Assembly (NCBI GenBank): GCA_008000375.1
Contig: SMOI01000054.1
Location: 1 to 64,000, forward strand
Origin: Poteriospumella lacustris
Lineage: Eukaryota; Sar; Chrysophyceae; Chromulinales; Dinobryaceae
Reading direction: 5' to 3'
DNA length: 64,000 bases
A program made the translations under genes and the position numbers. Positions 32,273 through 44,197 of the stretch are shown piece after piece. Each line of letters starts with the position of its first letter. Position 1 is the stretch's first letter. The notes beneath the pieces were generated by a model. It saw only the letters and a program-made list of their open reading frames with translations, was not told the origin of the DNA and ran no database searches.

Positions 32273-32735
32273 CTTTGGTTAACCGGCACTGTAATTCTTG
32301 AAAACGTCAGAACCAATATAGATCTTTCCTTTTGGGGCGAGGAGCTAGTAGCTCAATGCCATATACAGTATGAACTGAGGCCTGCAGGCACCAGCTGCTG
32401 ACTGCGCGTCGCCAGTCGAATCGACGACGAAAATGCAGGTTTGAGTCTAAGTACGCCGCTCAAAGCCAGGATTCGGCGCTGAAGTAGACGCCAAAGACAT
32501 TTCTCCGGCCGCGAAACTTCTCAGATCCCCCAGGTTCCCTGTTTCCCCAGCAACCTGCGTCGTCGTCGTCATCATCGTGCACAAGTCAATCGATGTGGCC
32601 GCTTTCGCGTGTGCTTTCGCACGTCGGTTGAACCATAAACTATGGCTACTCGCGTTTTCATAGATCGCTGTGAAGTTTATTGAACGCTGCTTTCGACATT
32701 GGACTCCTGCCGACCGTCATCAGTGAACTTTAAAG
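32273..32735. promoter_or_regulatory. Divergent promoter region, right copy (SLC17 copy B / IP3-receptor-like)
   Basis: 463 bp between two divergent ATGs. Mirror of 27414-27876. It must drive both the transporter and the channel gene, so a shared control is plausible. Confidence 0.6.
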
Positions 32736-35700
32736 ATGGACCCATCCATTATACGGTCTAAGGACCTCGTTCAATTCTGGGTGGATTCCTCCGGCTGGAT
32801 GGGAACTTCATCGCAGGATGAACCTTTGCCTGAGAGTTCGGAACGGGTCAGCCATCTCCGACTGCTGCGATCGACTTCCGAATCCCTGGGTGATTTCTCG
32901 AGGTGTACTTTCCGCATTGAGACCGAGTACTCACAGGTTCGTGCCACTCCATCCGCTGACTCTCTGTGTCGAGCTGCCAGTAGTTTGATCGTAATGACTT
33001 ACATTTCCAAAGAAAAACGAGATCACGTTTGGCTCGACTGTTAAAATTGTGCACGTGCCTTCGGAACTCACCATCGTGGGCAGGAGAGTCGTCGACGATC
33101 AGTTTCGCCAAGAGACGGAGGCCACCAACACCGTCAGCAGTTTGAAGCAGCTTCTCGTTATTGTGTTACGAAAGTCTCTCCAGGGAGAGGATGATCTCGC
33201 CCACAAGTGGGTTGTCCTTCCGCGGTACAAGCTGCGCCAGGAAGGAGAGCCTGTCCGCGTGCGCGACCACGTCATCCTGCGCAACGCGCAGTACAAAGAT
33301 CTCGCCATCACGTCCTTTGTGCAGCAGAGTGGCGACGAAGACTCTTTGCCCAGTTTCGTGGGCATGAGCGTCATGCAGAACGTTCTGCAACAGCCCGGGA
33401 TTCGCATCGAGAAGGTGCAGTCGGCTCGCTCAAGCTCAACGGGGCCCGCACCAGCTGCCAGTGCGAAGGAGGCTACTGACGAGGATGGGCTCGTTGTTCA
33501 CGGTTGCGATTACTTGCGCATTGTGCATCGCCAGTGTATGGGCCACTTCATATGCAGAGTGGACGACGAGGACGCGCTGAAGTCGACGGTGGCGCCGTTC
33601 GGCATCGTCAACAAGCGGCAAATCGCGGAGAAGGACAAGGCGCATGCGATTTTCGTGCGGTCCTTCGCCAGTCAGCAACCCACAATCAAGCGCGACTTCA
33701 ACACGTCGTTCTCGGGACTGGGTCTGTGGCAAATTACGCGCGCCGACGGGTCGCAGGAGAAGATTTCGTACCGCGACAACGTGCGCCTGCGCCACGTTCT
33801 TAGCGGCCAGTACTTGTCCATCCGCCCCGTGGAGACAGGCGACTGCGGCGCCATCTCCAACAACGTCGTCTTCACAACGAAGCAAATGGAGCCGGAGAGC
33901 GCCGAGCTCAGCTTCGAGAGCGCCAATCTGCTGCAGCCGACGCGTCGGAGCGCAGCCGCCGACGAGGACGACGACGACTACAACTACAACCGCTACTACC
34001 GCCTGACGGTGGAGCGCTTGGAGGTGCGCGGCCTGAAGCTGTCTGACTGGCTCATCGAGCACGAGGTGTACGCGCTCGCCGAGTTCAAGAACGAGCTGCG
34101 TCAGCAGACGCCACCGTCGAAGGTTGTGCAGCAGACGGCGATGTGGCACATGCCCCGCGAGGCCCGGTCCCCGTGGGTCTTCCACCTCAGCTCCAACGAC
34201 AAGCTCGAGGCGGACTTCATCCACGTCGACCTCTTCGTCAAGAACCGCTTTCGCGCGGACAAACGAGTCGGCGCGGCGCAGCTGCGCATCGAGCACTTCA
34301 GCACGCGACACCCCTCGTCGATCAGCGACGTCGCCGAGGGGTTCCTGTACGACGACGCGGGCGCCAAGCTGTGCTCGGTCACAGCGAAGCTGCGCGTGGA
34401 GACCATCGAGGAGGAAGCCTTCGAGCGCATTCGCCAGGACCTGCAGCACCGCAGCGACAGTGGAGACGACGAGCCCGTCGACGGCAGCGGCGTCGACGAG
34501 GCGCGGGCGACAGGGGCAGCGAGTTCCCCGCGAAACAAACGCGCGCCGGTGGTGACCTCCTGGGCGGTGGCGACGCGCACTGCGCCAGACGCACACTGCG
34601 ACTTTCGCCTCGTCGCGCTCAACGAGAGCGCGGGCGACCGCGACGGCGGCGGCGGCCTCGTCCGGTACGGCGACAACTTCGTCCTCGAGAGCGGCCTGCA
34701 CAACTTCCGCTTCCGCGTCGCTGACCTCGGCGCGTTCGCCGCCGACGCGCAGCAGCAGCCGTCGACTGGCGTCTTCGTGGTCGACGACGGCGACGCCGAC
34801 GACCAGAAGCAGGAGAGTCGCTGGTGGGAGTACCGCGGCGACCACCTGCTGGCGCCGATCCTGCGGCGCGACCAGGCCATCGTGGACAAGGACACGCTGT
34901 GCTTCGAGGCCGCCCATCGCGACGAGGTGCAGGACGCCTGGTTCGCCGCGCGCTTGCCGCCGCTGGCGCGCGCGGCGACCGCGGTGATGCAGCTGACGCC
35001 GACGGCGGACCAGCTGTTCGTCCCGACGCTGCGGCACCTGAAGAACGCGCTGAACACGTACAGCCTGTGGTGCCTGGGCCTCGCCGCGCACGACGGCATG
35101 CTCTCGGACGACACGGCGACCTTCGGGGCGCCCGTCGCGGGGGCGGGGGCGTCGGACAAGTGGCGGGAGATGCTGCGCGACGCGGCGATGGACAGCGACG
35201 ACGACGAGGACGACGACGGCGACGTCGACGAGGCGAAGGGCGGCGACGCAGAGGCGCGACGGCGCGCGCCTACCGATTCGTCGCCGGAGGGAACGCCGCG
35301 CCTGGGCCGCCTGAGGAGCGAGCGCAGTCTGCGGCAGCTGGTGGACGCGGAGAGCGGCAAAACGGCCCGCGAGGCCGCCCCGGCGATCCGGCAGAGCGCC
35401 ATGGCGCCGTGGCTGTCCCGCCCGGTCAGCCGCGCGCCGCCGTCGTCGCCGAAGTTCTCGTCGTTCGACCGCCACACGGCGGCGAAGGTGCACGGCCTCG
35501 TCGACCAGGACGCCGCCACCAACGCGACCATCATTCGGCGCCAGTTCCTCCTCTTCGAGCTGCGGCTGATGGAGCAGCTGCTGCAGTTCCTCAACGTCTG
35601 CTTCCTGCTGGAGCGCACGCTGTCCTCGCTCGACCGCAGCGACATGAACGACTACCCCGCGCTGGACCCGGTGCTGAAGCAGTGCTGCGAGGCCATCCAG

Positions 35701-38700
35701 GTCTTCTTCCACGCCTGCGTCTTCCAGAACGAGAAGAACGCGCTGAAGATGATCTCGATCTACGGCTCGTTCCTCTTCCTCATCTCGCAGCAGATCCAGG
35801 GCTGGCACACGCCGGTGGACATGGTGCTGCGGCTGGCCTGCCAGGGCAACGACGCGCAGAGCGGCCTCGAGGAGGAGCGTTCGTGTCTCGCGCGGCCCAT
35901 CGACGTCGAGACCTCCGAGCTCGAGAACGTGCTCATCCACGCGATCTCGCCCAGCGACCTGCGGCAGATCCTCGAGCAGATGTACCAGATGCACACGAAC
36001 AACCAGCCGTCCAGCACCCACCTGCTCTCGATGCTCGAGCTGCTGTGCAAGTCGTCGGGCAAGGCGAAGAAGTTCTTCCAGGCGGCGCTGGTGCGTCTGC
36101 TGCTGCCGCAGAACGACGAGGCGCTGAAGAGCGGCGAGCACGACCAGCTCTTCGGCTCCGTGCTCTTCCGCCTGAGCTACGAGCAGTTCGCCTGGAAGGT
36201 GACCTTTCGCGCGGCGGACGCGACGCCGTCCACGTCGATGGCCAACCTGATGGTCGGCGCCTCGCTGCAGCACAGTCTGAAGCACGAGGCGGAGGGCATC
36301 TTCCGCCTGTTCAACACCTACGACACCAGCGAGAGCGGCATCGACGACAACAACCTCGCGCTGCAGGAGTGCTACAAGCTGCTCGAGGACTTGGGCTTCG
36401 GCGGGCCGTGTCTGTACCAGGAGATCGGCCACCTCGCGGGCTGCGGCTTCTGGGGCTTCCTGCAGTGGTGGTGCTTCCGCGCGAGCTACTTCTACCCGTC
36501 GACGTCGATCAGCCACTACCAGATGTCGCCCGTGCAGATCATGCAGCTGCTGGACAAGGCCATCACGCGCGACGACCTCGCGGGCGAGATGGGCCGCAGC
36601 CACATCGACCGCCAGTCCATCTACGCGGCGCTGCCCTTCCACCGCATGATCACGTCGCGCATCGCCAACTACCAGTTGCACTTCCACGTGCGCGAGGCCT
36701 GGAACCGCCGCTCGGAGCGCAGCCACGTGTCGCGCACGATCCGCGCCCCTCGCCACGGCGCTGCGGGCGCGTTCGACCGCAACGTGCGCGCGTCGGAGAT
36801 CGCGAAGCTCGTGGGCCAGAAGCTGGGCGCCACGACGATGGACTTCGCCGCGGCGCTGTCGGTGACGGCGCGCGAGAGCGACTGGTTCCGCGGAAGCCTG
36901 CGCCTCATCGCGGCGCTGTGTCGCGACGGCCACTCGCTGGCGCAGCGCATGGTCTCGTCGTTCCTGCCCGCCGAGGCGCTGCTCGACGCGCTGCAGAGCC
37001 CGGCGATCTCGGCGCAGGACAAGGGCCTCGTGTGCGAGCTGCTCACCGACATCTACGTGCGCAACGAGTTCGTCTTCGCGAGCCGCTTCCTCGTGACGAA
37101 GACGAGCCAGGCCGTGTGCGGCCTGCACGAGGCGTACAAGACCGACGCCGACGCCGAGGGGCTGCTCTTCAACCGCAAGAGCCGCATCGAGTTCCGCGTG
37201 ACGCCGAACCACGACGCGCTCTTCCTGCGCAAGGCGCTGCAGAGCTTTCTGCAGAGCTCGATCCCGCACGTGGCGCTGTACCCGCAGCAGCTGCACGACG
37301 TCGACTACCTCGCCTTCGTGCACGCGCTGCTGCGCCTGTTCCACGAGCTGCTGCTGCGCGGCTTCTTCTGCGACGAGAGCTTCCACTTCTTCGAGGACAG
37401 CATCCTCGCGCTGCAGCTGACCGAGCCGCAGCGCCAGCGCGCGCGCCAGGCCGAGCACGGCGCCGACTCGCTCAGCCTCGAGCGCTGCGAGCTGTCCTTC
37501 ATCGACAAGCTCGTGGGCATCATCGAGCTGCACCAGCACGTCGCGCAGCCGATGCGCTCGGAGCGCGCGATGTCCGCCGCGTCCGTCGCGTCGCTGGCGA
37601 AGATCGACGCGTGGCTCGACGCGGCCGGCCGCGAGTCCGGGCGCCGCGCCAACTTCGACGGCCTCGACGCCAGCTTCCCCGCCTTCCGCCACATGTTCCA
37701 GGACCGCACCTGCACGGCCATTCTGCTGCGCGCCGTGCGCATCCTCACCGACGTGCGCCACATCGCGCAGCGCATCAAGATGCAGGCGGGGTGGAACCTG
37801 CTGTCGGAGGCGGCGCGGCGCTTCAGCCTCGCGGCGTGCAACGATCGCCACGTGGCCGTCGAGGAGGCCGCGCGGCAGCCGGAGGTGAAGACGGCGCTGG
37901 ACGTGCTGCTGCAGCGCTCGCCGCGCGAAGAGAGTCTCGTCCGCGCGCTCTTCGTGGGCACGCTGAGCGCGCGGCCGAGCGTGCGCAAGCGCTCGTACGC
38001 GCAGCTGGTGACGTCGATGAGCGAGGCGCGCCACCTCGAGCAGCTGTGGGGCGAGACCGAGTTCCGCGCCGCGGGCCACGAGGCGCACAGCCAGCGCCTC
38101 GTCTACATCAAGCTCGAGCAGCTGTGCCTCTGCGTCGAGGAGATCTTCCAGAACGACAAGTTCGAGCGCAAGTACCTCGCGCACCTCGCGCGGCAGCTCA
38201 GCACCGACGTCCTCGCCATCGTCGCGCGCGAGATCACCGTCGTGCTCGAGTCGCGCGCCGCCTCCTCGAAGAAGGCGCGCTTCTTCAAGAAGCGCGCGAC
38301 GGTCAGCGGCAACCTGCTCGTGCGCGAGGCCAGCGCGTCGAGCGAGGCCTTCCGCAACATCCGCGCGAACATCGTGCGCCAGCACCTGTACGCCGCGCCG
38401 GTGCCGTGCACGCCCGGCGAGGACGATTTCTTCGACCTCGACCTCGCCAAGATCCGCGGCGACCGCGCGCTGCTCGACGACGTCCTCGCGCGCTGTCGGC
38501 GCGCGCGGCGCGAGGCGCTGCTCAAGCCCAGTCGCGACTTCGCCGCCGGCGCCGCCATGCCGCAGTACGCCGCGCGCCTGATCGACACGCTGGCGCTGTT
38601 CACGCGGCGACAGCCGGCGCGGGACTGGGCCGCGCTGGGCGACACGCTGCAGCAGCTCTTCGACCAGTGCTTCTGCTTCCTCGCCGAGCTGCTCGAGCGC

Positions 38701-41700
38701 TTCCCGCGCTGGGCGGACGCGTGGTTCGCGAAGGTGGCGGCGATGCTGAAGAGCTTCTTCCCGCACAGCCCCGGCGCCATCCGCCTCGTGCTGCAGCTGC
38801 TGCGCCACTGCGGCGAGGGCGTCGTCGGCGCGGACTTCGTGCAGTTCCTGCAGGAGGCGCTGGAGGACCTGCCGCACGTGCTGTCGATGGAGATCGCGCT
38901 GATGATCGCCGCCGCGAACCTCGCCAACGCGCAGCACTCGCTGCTGCGCGCCGCGGGCAGCCGCTGGGTCGAGCACCACCTCGCGGGCTACCTGCGCGAC
39001 CAGTGCGCGGCGCTCGAGGACGCGCTGAGCGCGGCGGACAGCGGTGGCGCTGGCGGCGGTGAGGAGGCGCCGGGCGCAGCGACGCTGAGCGCTCGACTGC
39101 TGCAGCTGGCGCAGGTCGGCCTCGCGTACATGGCGCAGACGGACGTGGTCGTGTCCGCGGCGCACTGGCGCGACCTCAGCATCAACTTCAACGAGCACTT
39201 CGTCCGCGACGCGCTCGAGTCGCCCGCCGTGTCCGAGGCGGCGAAGACGGCGACGGTGCGCCTCGCGGTGTATCTGCACGACGCGGACGTCGTGGTCGTC
39301 GAGGACTACCTGCTGACGCAGCTGCGCTCGCTGCGCACGATGGCCGCGCTGTGCCCCGAGGACACGGCGGCGGTGCTGGGCGGCAGTCTGCGCCGCTTCA
39401 TCTTCGACGCGGCGCTGCCGCTGGCGCTCTTCCGCATGCTGGACACGCGGCAGCTGACGCCGGCGTCCGTCGAGGACTACGTCTGCGCGCAGTGCCAGGC
39501 GCACCGCGGCCAGCTCGCGGCCGAGACCGTCGAGCACGCCGCCATTCTGCAGTTCGAGGACGCCGTGGCGCTGCGGCTGCAGCAGCTGCCGCCGCCGTCG
39601 CCGAGCTTCTTCGAGACGTCGCCGTACCTGCCGGTGGAGATCGTGACGGTGGTGATGCTGGCGCTGGCGCTGCTGACGAGCGACGAGCTGCTCTTCGAGC
39701 TGCTGTCGGCCGCGGAGAAGATCGACCTCATCGTCGCCTGCGCCGCGCTGCACCTCTTCCTGCAGGTGCGCGCCGACCGCATCTTCGACCGCGCGAAGGC
39801 CGCCGCCATCGACGTGGCGCACTTCGAAGCGGTGCGCGACCGCCTCGGCGAGGTGCTCAAGGGCCTCGTCATGGAGCGCATCCTCACCGAGGCGGAGGCC
39901 TTCGCGACGAAGTTCTACGAGACGGAGCTGCAGCGCGTCGCGCTCCGGGCGCTGCAGCGCTCGTACAAGGGCCCGCAGTCGGGCGGCCTGCTGGCGCAGC
40001 TGCAGTGGTCCGGAGGGGCCGCGCGCGAGAAGGCCGCGTTCGTGGAGAGCCTCGACGTGGAGAGCGTGTACTCGAAGGCGTTCATGAAGACGACGCACGT
40101 GTTCCGCTTCCTGCAGCGCTGTCTGGCGCGCGCGGCGACCTTCTTCGACCTCGGCGGCGAGCTGCTGCAGGGCGACCGCAAGTCGGCGCAGGTGAAGTCG
40201 AAGGCCTTCATCGCGCGCTTCGCGGGGTACTCGGACATGGACCTGTTCCTCGAGGCCGAGGCGCTCTTCGTGCGCAACATCCTCGGCTTCCTCGCCGACG
40301 AGCAGCAGCCCGGTGCCACCGAGTACACGCTCTTCCACCTCGTCTGCCAGCTGCTCGACCAGCACATCGACGACATCCGCAACTCGCCCTACCTCACCCT
40401 CTCGCAGAAGCTCGCGCGCGTCAAGGTCGAGCGCGAGCGGCTGCGCGCGTCGCAGAACACGGTGCACCGCCTGGGCGGCATCCAGACGGTGCTGAAGATC
40501 CTCGGCCGCAGCTTCACGAGCACCGCGCAGCAGAGCTACGTGCTCGAGTACACGCCGCTGGCGATGAAGCTGGGCCACGCGCTGCTGTCGTGGCAGAACA
40601 AGGAGCTGCAGGACGAGTTCGTCGCCGCGACGCTGCAGGGCATGGCCATCCTCAAGCCGCCCGAGGCCACCTGCCTCGTCGGCTACCAGCAGCTGATCCG
40701 CCTCTGCGCGCACGAGGTCGCCGCCTTCAAAACGCTGCAGCGCCGCCACGCGAAGGGCGGCGCCACGGCGGCCGCGTCCGACGCGGAGCGCCACCAGCTG
40801 CGCGTGCTGCGCGCGTGCGTGCAGGTGTTCAACCTCGCGGGCTCCGTCTGCAGCGGCGACAACGCCAACGCGCAGCGCTTTCTCGCGGGCGTCGTGGACG
40901 GCGCGAGCAGCGCGACGGCGGTGAACATCGCCAAGGACCTGTGTCTGCTGGCGCACGCGCTGGCGCTGCGGCTGAAGGAGTCGATCGTCTACGTGCGCAA
41001 CGAGACCTTCGTCGAGAAGCTCGCGCCGCTGATCTACCCGGCGAAGGACTCGAGCAAGCGCCGCTTCCTCGCCTGGCACGACCCGCAGACCAACGTGCTC
41101 GACCTCGCGCGCTACGTCTACGTGCTCAGCGGCGCCTTCGAGAACCTCGTGTCGCTGTGCACGGCCGAGACGACGGACGAGATGCTCCTGGCGATGCCCA
41201 AGGTGCCCGGCGTGCTCGAGTTCCTCGGCCTGCTGCAGCTCACGGCGACGGTGAAGCACCCGGGCGGCGCCGGGCCGCTCGGGCTGCCGCGGCACCTCAC
41301 GTGGCGCGGCTGCGACCCCATCCACTTCTACGCCACCTACCTGCGCGAGATGGACGCGCTGCGCGGCCAGCTCGACGCGTCGTCGCAGACGGCGACAGCC
41401 GCTGCGACCGACAGCGGCGACGCGGCGCCGACGCAGAAGGTCGCCGCGGCCGCCGCGGCGCTGGCGATGACGGCGGAGGACGAGGAGGACGCGCGCCACC
41501 TCCTCGCGGCGCTGCAGCGCTGGGCGGACGCGCTGGACCGACCGCGCGACACGCAGCCGCACCGCTTGACGTGGAACAAGCGGCGCGACTTCGGCCGGCT
41601 CTTCGGCCTCTCGTACGACCTGTTCACGTCCATCGCGCGCAAAGCCGAGTACAACGCGCTGCGCCTGCTGCTCGCGACGCTGGACTTCTCGACGGAGGAG

Positions 41701-43783
41701 CAGGCGCGACAGCTCACGGCCACCTTCCACGACGGCGTGCTCATCCAGAACATGGACAACCTCTTCCGCAAGATCGGCCGCCTGAGCCTCGGCTCGCGCA
41801 AGGACGAGGCCACCTCGACGACCGTCGCGTACATCTCGCTCATCGAGGCCGTCGGCATCCGCTTCCCCGAGACGGACGACCTCCTCACCAACTGGGACGA
41901 GGACCACAACCGCCGCGGCGTGCGGCCCAAGGCCATCTACGGCTCCGTCGAGCTGCTGGGCCCGGACCGCCGTCTGCGCCGCCTGTACTTCCCCGTGCCC
42001 AACTTCGTGCTGCAGTTCTGGTCGTACCCGGAGGTGCAGAAGACGAAGAACGACGTCGTCCTGCGCGTGGACCGCTCCAGCCCCGAGCAGAAGATCGGCG
42101 ACTTCCTGCAGCACATGGGCCGCCTCTACGTCGTCATGAAGCGCCAGGAGTTCCTCAAGCGCCTGCTCACCTTCCCCGTGCACGGCGTCTTCGGCGGCAA
42201 GACGCTGCCGCTGCTGCAGCGCTACCTGCCGCCGCAGCGCTTCCTCGGCCTGCTGCTGACGCTGGGCCTCAACGCGTACTTCGTCTACATGAACACGGCG
42301 CCGTTCTCGCTGCCGCCGCGCGCCGCCGCCTTCGACTACCGCGACTGGAGCCTGCGCGACATCGTCGTGTACAGCTTCCAGATCGCGCACTTCCTGCTGC
42401 ACGCGTCGTTCGCGTTGCGCACGGTGATCAACTCGGGCGCGGCCGACGCGCTGCCCGCCTGGCTCACCGACGGCGAGTCGCCGCTGGTCCGCGCCGCGCA
42501 GCGCGTCGTGCAGCTGCCGGTGTCGCTGGCGCTGGTGCTGTGGGACGCGGTCTGGCCGCTGGGCCTCGTGGCGATGTCGTACTTCGCGGCGACGGTGACG
42601 TACTGGCTGTACGTGCCGTGCCTGCTGGACATCCTCTTCCAGGTGGAGGCCATGAACGTGCTGTACCTCGCCGTGTCGCGCAACCTCTTCCGCGTCGTGT
42701 CGACCATCGCGCTGGCCTTCCTGTGCCTCTACTTCTACTCGATCATCGCCTACCTCTTCGTGCAGGACCAGTACAACCTCAACGGCTACGAGGGCTGCAG
42801 CAACCCCGGCGCCTGCTTCCTCCTGCACATCGACTACGGCCTGCAGAACGTGCCGCAGTGGCAGGGCCAGTCCTACATCCAGCCGCACCTGTCGCTCGGC
42901 GCGTCGGTGCCGTACGCGGCGCAGATCGAGTACCTCCTGGGTAAGTGTGTCTGTCCCTGTGTCTCACTGTGTGTCTCACTGTGTCTTTCTCTGTGTCTCT
43001 CTCGGTGTCTCTCTCTCTGTGTGTCGCGCAGGCTCGTTCTACAACATCACGTACGTGGTGCTCATCAACCTCGTGCTGCAGGCGCTGATCTCCGGCCTCA
43101 TCATCGACTCGTTCTCGTCGATGCGCGACGAGAACGAGGCCACGCTGCGCGACATCCAAGACAAGTGCTTCGTCTGCTCGATCATGCGCGACGAGCTCGA
43201 GGAGGCCGGCGTGTCGTACCAGACGCACATCAGCGAGGAGCACTTCATGTGGGACTACTTCAAGTTCATGATCTACCTCGACCTGAAGGACCCGCTGTCC
43301 TTCTCCTCCGCCGAGAACTACGCCTACCGCTGCCTGCAGGACCGGCAGATGTTCCTGCAGATGATGCCCATCAACCGCTCCATGACGCGCGAGACCCTCC
43401 AGGCGCAGAAGCGCGCGGCGGAAGACGCCGCTCGCAAAGCGGGCGCCGACGACGTCGACGAGCAGCTGCGCAGCCTGGCGGCGCGGCTCGACGAGCTGCG
43501 CGGGCTGCAGGCCGGCCTCGCGCACGCCGTCGGCGACGTGCAGCGCGACGTCGCCGAGTCCGCCGCGCAGCAAACGCGCGCGCACGTGCAGTCGCTGCGC
43601 CAGCTGCACGCGAACCTCTCGCAGCAGCTGCAGCAGGTCGTCTCCGTCGTGCAGTCGACCGCCGCCACCACCGCCGCCGCCGTTGCCAGCGCCTCGACGC
43701 CCGCGGCGACCGCGCCGGGCGCTGGCGCCGCCCACAGCCGCCGCGCGAGTTCGATGTCGGCGCCGCCGCCGCATCAGCTCTGA
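32736..43783 (+). CDS. Inositol-1,4,5-trisphosphate receptor-like calcium channel
   Basis: Three exons: 32736-32936, 33013-42940 and 43032-43783, with introns of 76 and 91 bp. The product is about 3,626 aa, between IP3 receptors (about 2,700) and ryanodine receptors (about 5,000). The N-terminus has an IP3R-type beta-trefoil start (NEITFGSTVKIVHVPSEL) and MIR repeats (YLRIVHRQCMGHFICRVDDE; RLRHVLSGQYLSIRP), about residues 70-350. A very long helical RIH-type region follows. The RIH-associated part is near residue 2660 (GSVCSGDNANAQRFLAGVVD). Six membrane segments lie between about residues 3140 and 3405. S6 is NITYVVLINLVLQALISGLI; it is followed by the conserved C-terminal zinc-binding motif CFVCSIMRDELEE...HISEEH and a coiled coil. 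The glycine-rich filter GGGVGD of IP3/ryanodine receptors is not present: the aligned stretch reads DYGLQNVPQWQGQ. SPRY domains are absent. Very high GC. Confidence 0.88.
42941..43031 (+). other. Low-complexity last intron of the IP3-receptor-like gene
   Basis: 91-bp GT-AG intron made almost only of TGTCTC/TGTGTC-type words. It has no stop codon in the frame entering from exon 2, so if retained the ribosome would read through it, but its length (3n+1) shifts the frame and would remove S6 and the zinc motif. Confidence 0.8.
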
Positions 43784-44197
43784 GCGCCGCGCCTCGCCCG
43801 TCGACCGTTCGCGCCGCCATCCGCCACCAGTTGTCTCCCCCAGCCCCCCACTTACAGTTGTCTCCCGCCTACACACATCAGGTGTCTGCTGCCATCAGTT
43901 GTCTCCCTTCGCCCCTGCCCCTGCCCCTTCTACAGCGGTTCGCTCAGCCGCCCGGCGCCCTCTGTCCTCCGCAGGGCGCCCATCTGTTAACGCTAAAGAA
44001 TCGATGACCGCAACGCCGCGAATCGCCAGGCTACTTACACGACCCGGGGCTCTTTACAGTGAAACGGCGCCGCTCGACTGTGCGGCGCACAGACGACGCG
44101 GCGCCATGGCGACACCCACACGCACAAACGACAAACGACAACGACACCCACATCAAACAAACAGACTAACGAAACATACAGCCGCCCTTCGGCGCCG
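43784..44197. other. Convergent 3' intergenic region
   Basis: 414 bp between two convergent stop codons. It contains repeated TTGTCTCCC words near 43832-43907. No gene is supported. Confidence 0.45.

Larger units (their letters stand above)
30188..33038 (-). repeat. Right arm of the large inverted duplication
   Basis: 2,851 bp, reverse complement of 27111-29962 apart from four substitutions and one single-base length difference close to the loop. It ends inside exon 2 of the intact IP3-receptor-like gene, at GGCTCGAC (33031-33038). This arm is the probable source, because its outer edge runs into the intact gene. Confidence 0.97.

Noticed and set aside
27111-33038. Inverted repeat arms as terminal repeats of a DNA transposon
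   Set aside because: Arms consist of a host-like transporter, promoter and part of a neighbouring gene. The spacer is only 225 bp and encodes no transposase, and no target duplication is visible at the outer edges.
34824-39062. 1,412-codon plus-strand frame overlapping the channel gene in another frame
   Set aside because: Arg/Ala/Pro-rich shadow of the real frame; no family resemblance.
33436-42888. Very long open frame (about 3,150 codons) antisense to the IP3-receptor-like gene
   Set aside because: Composition is Arg/Gln/Val/His/Leu-rich without domains. It arises because the sense gene has strong third-position GC, which removes stop codons on the opposite strand.
39351-42944. 1,197-codon plus-strand frame overlapping the channel gene
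   Set aside because: Same GC-driven shadow effect; the real frame carries the membrane segments.
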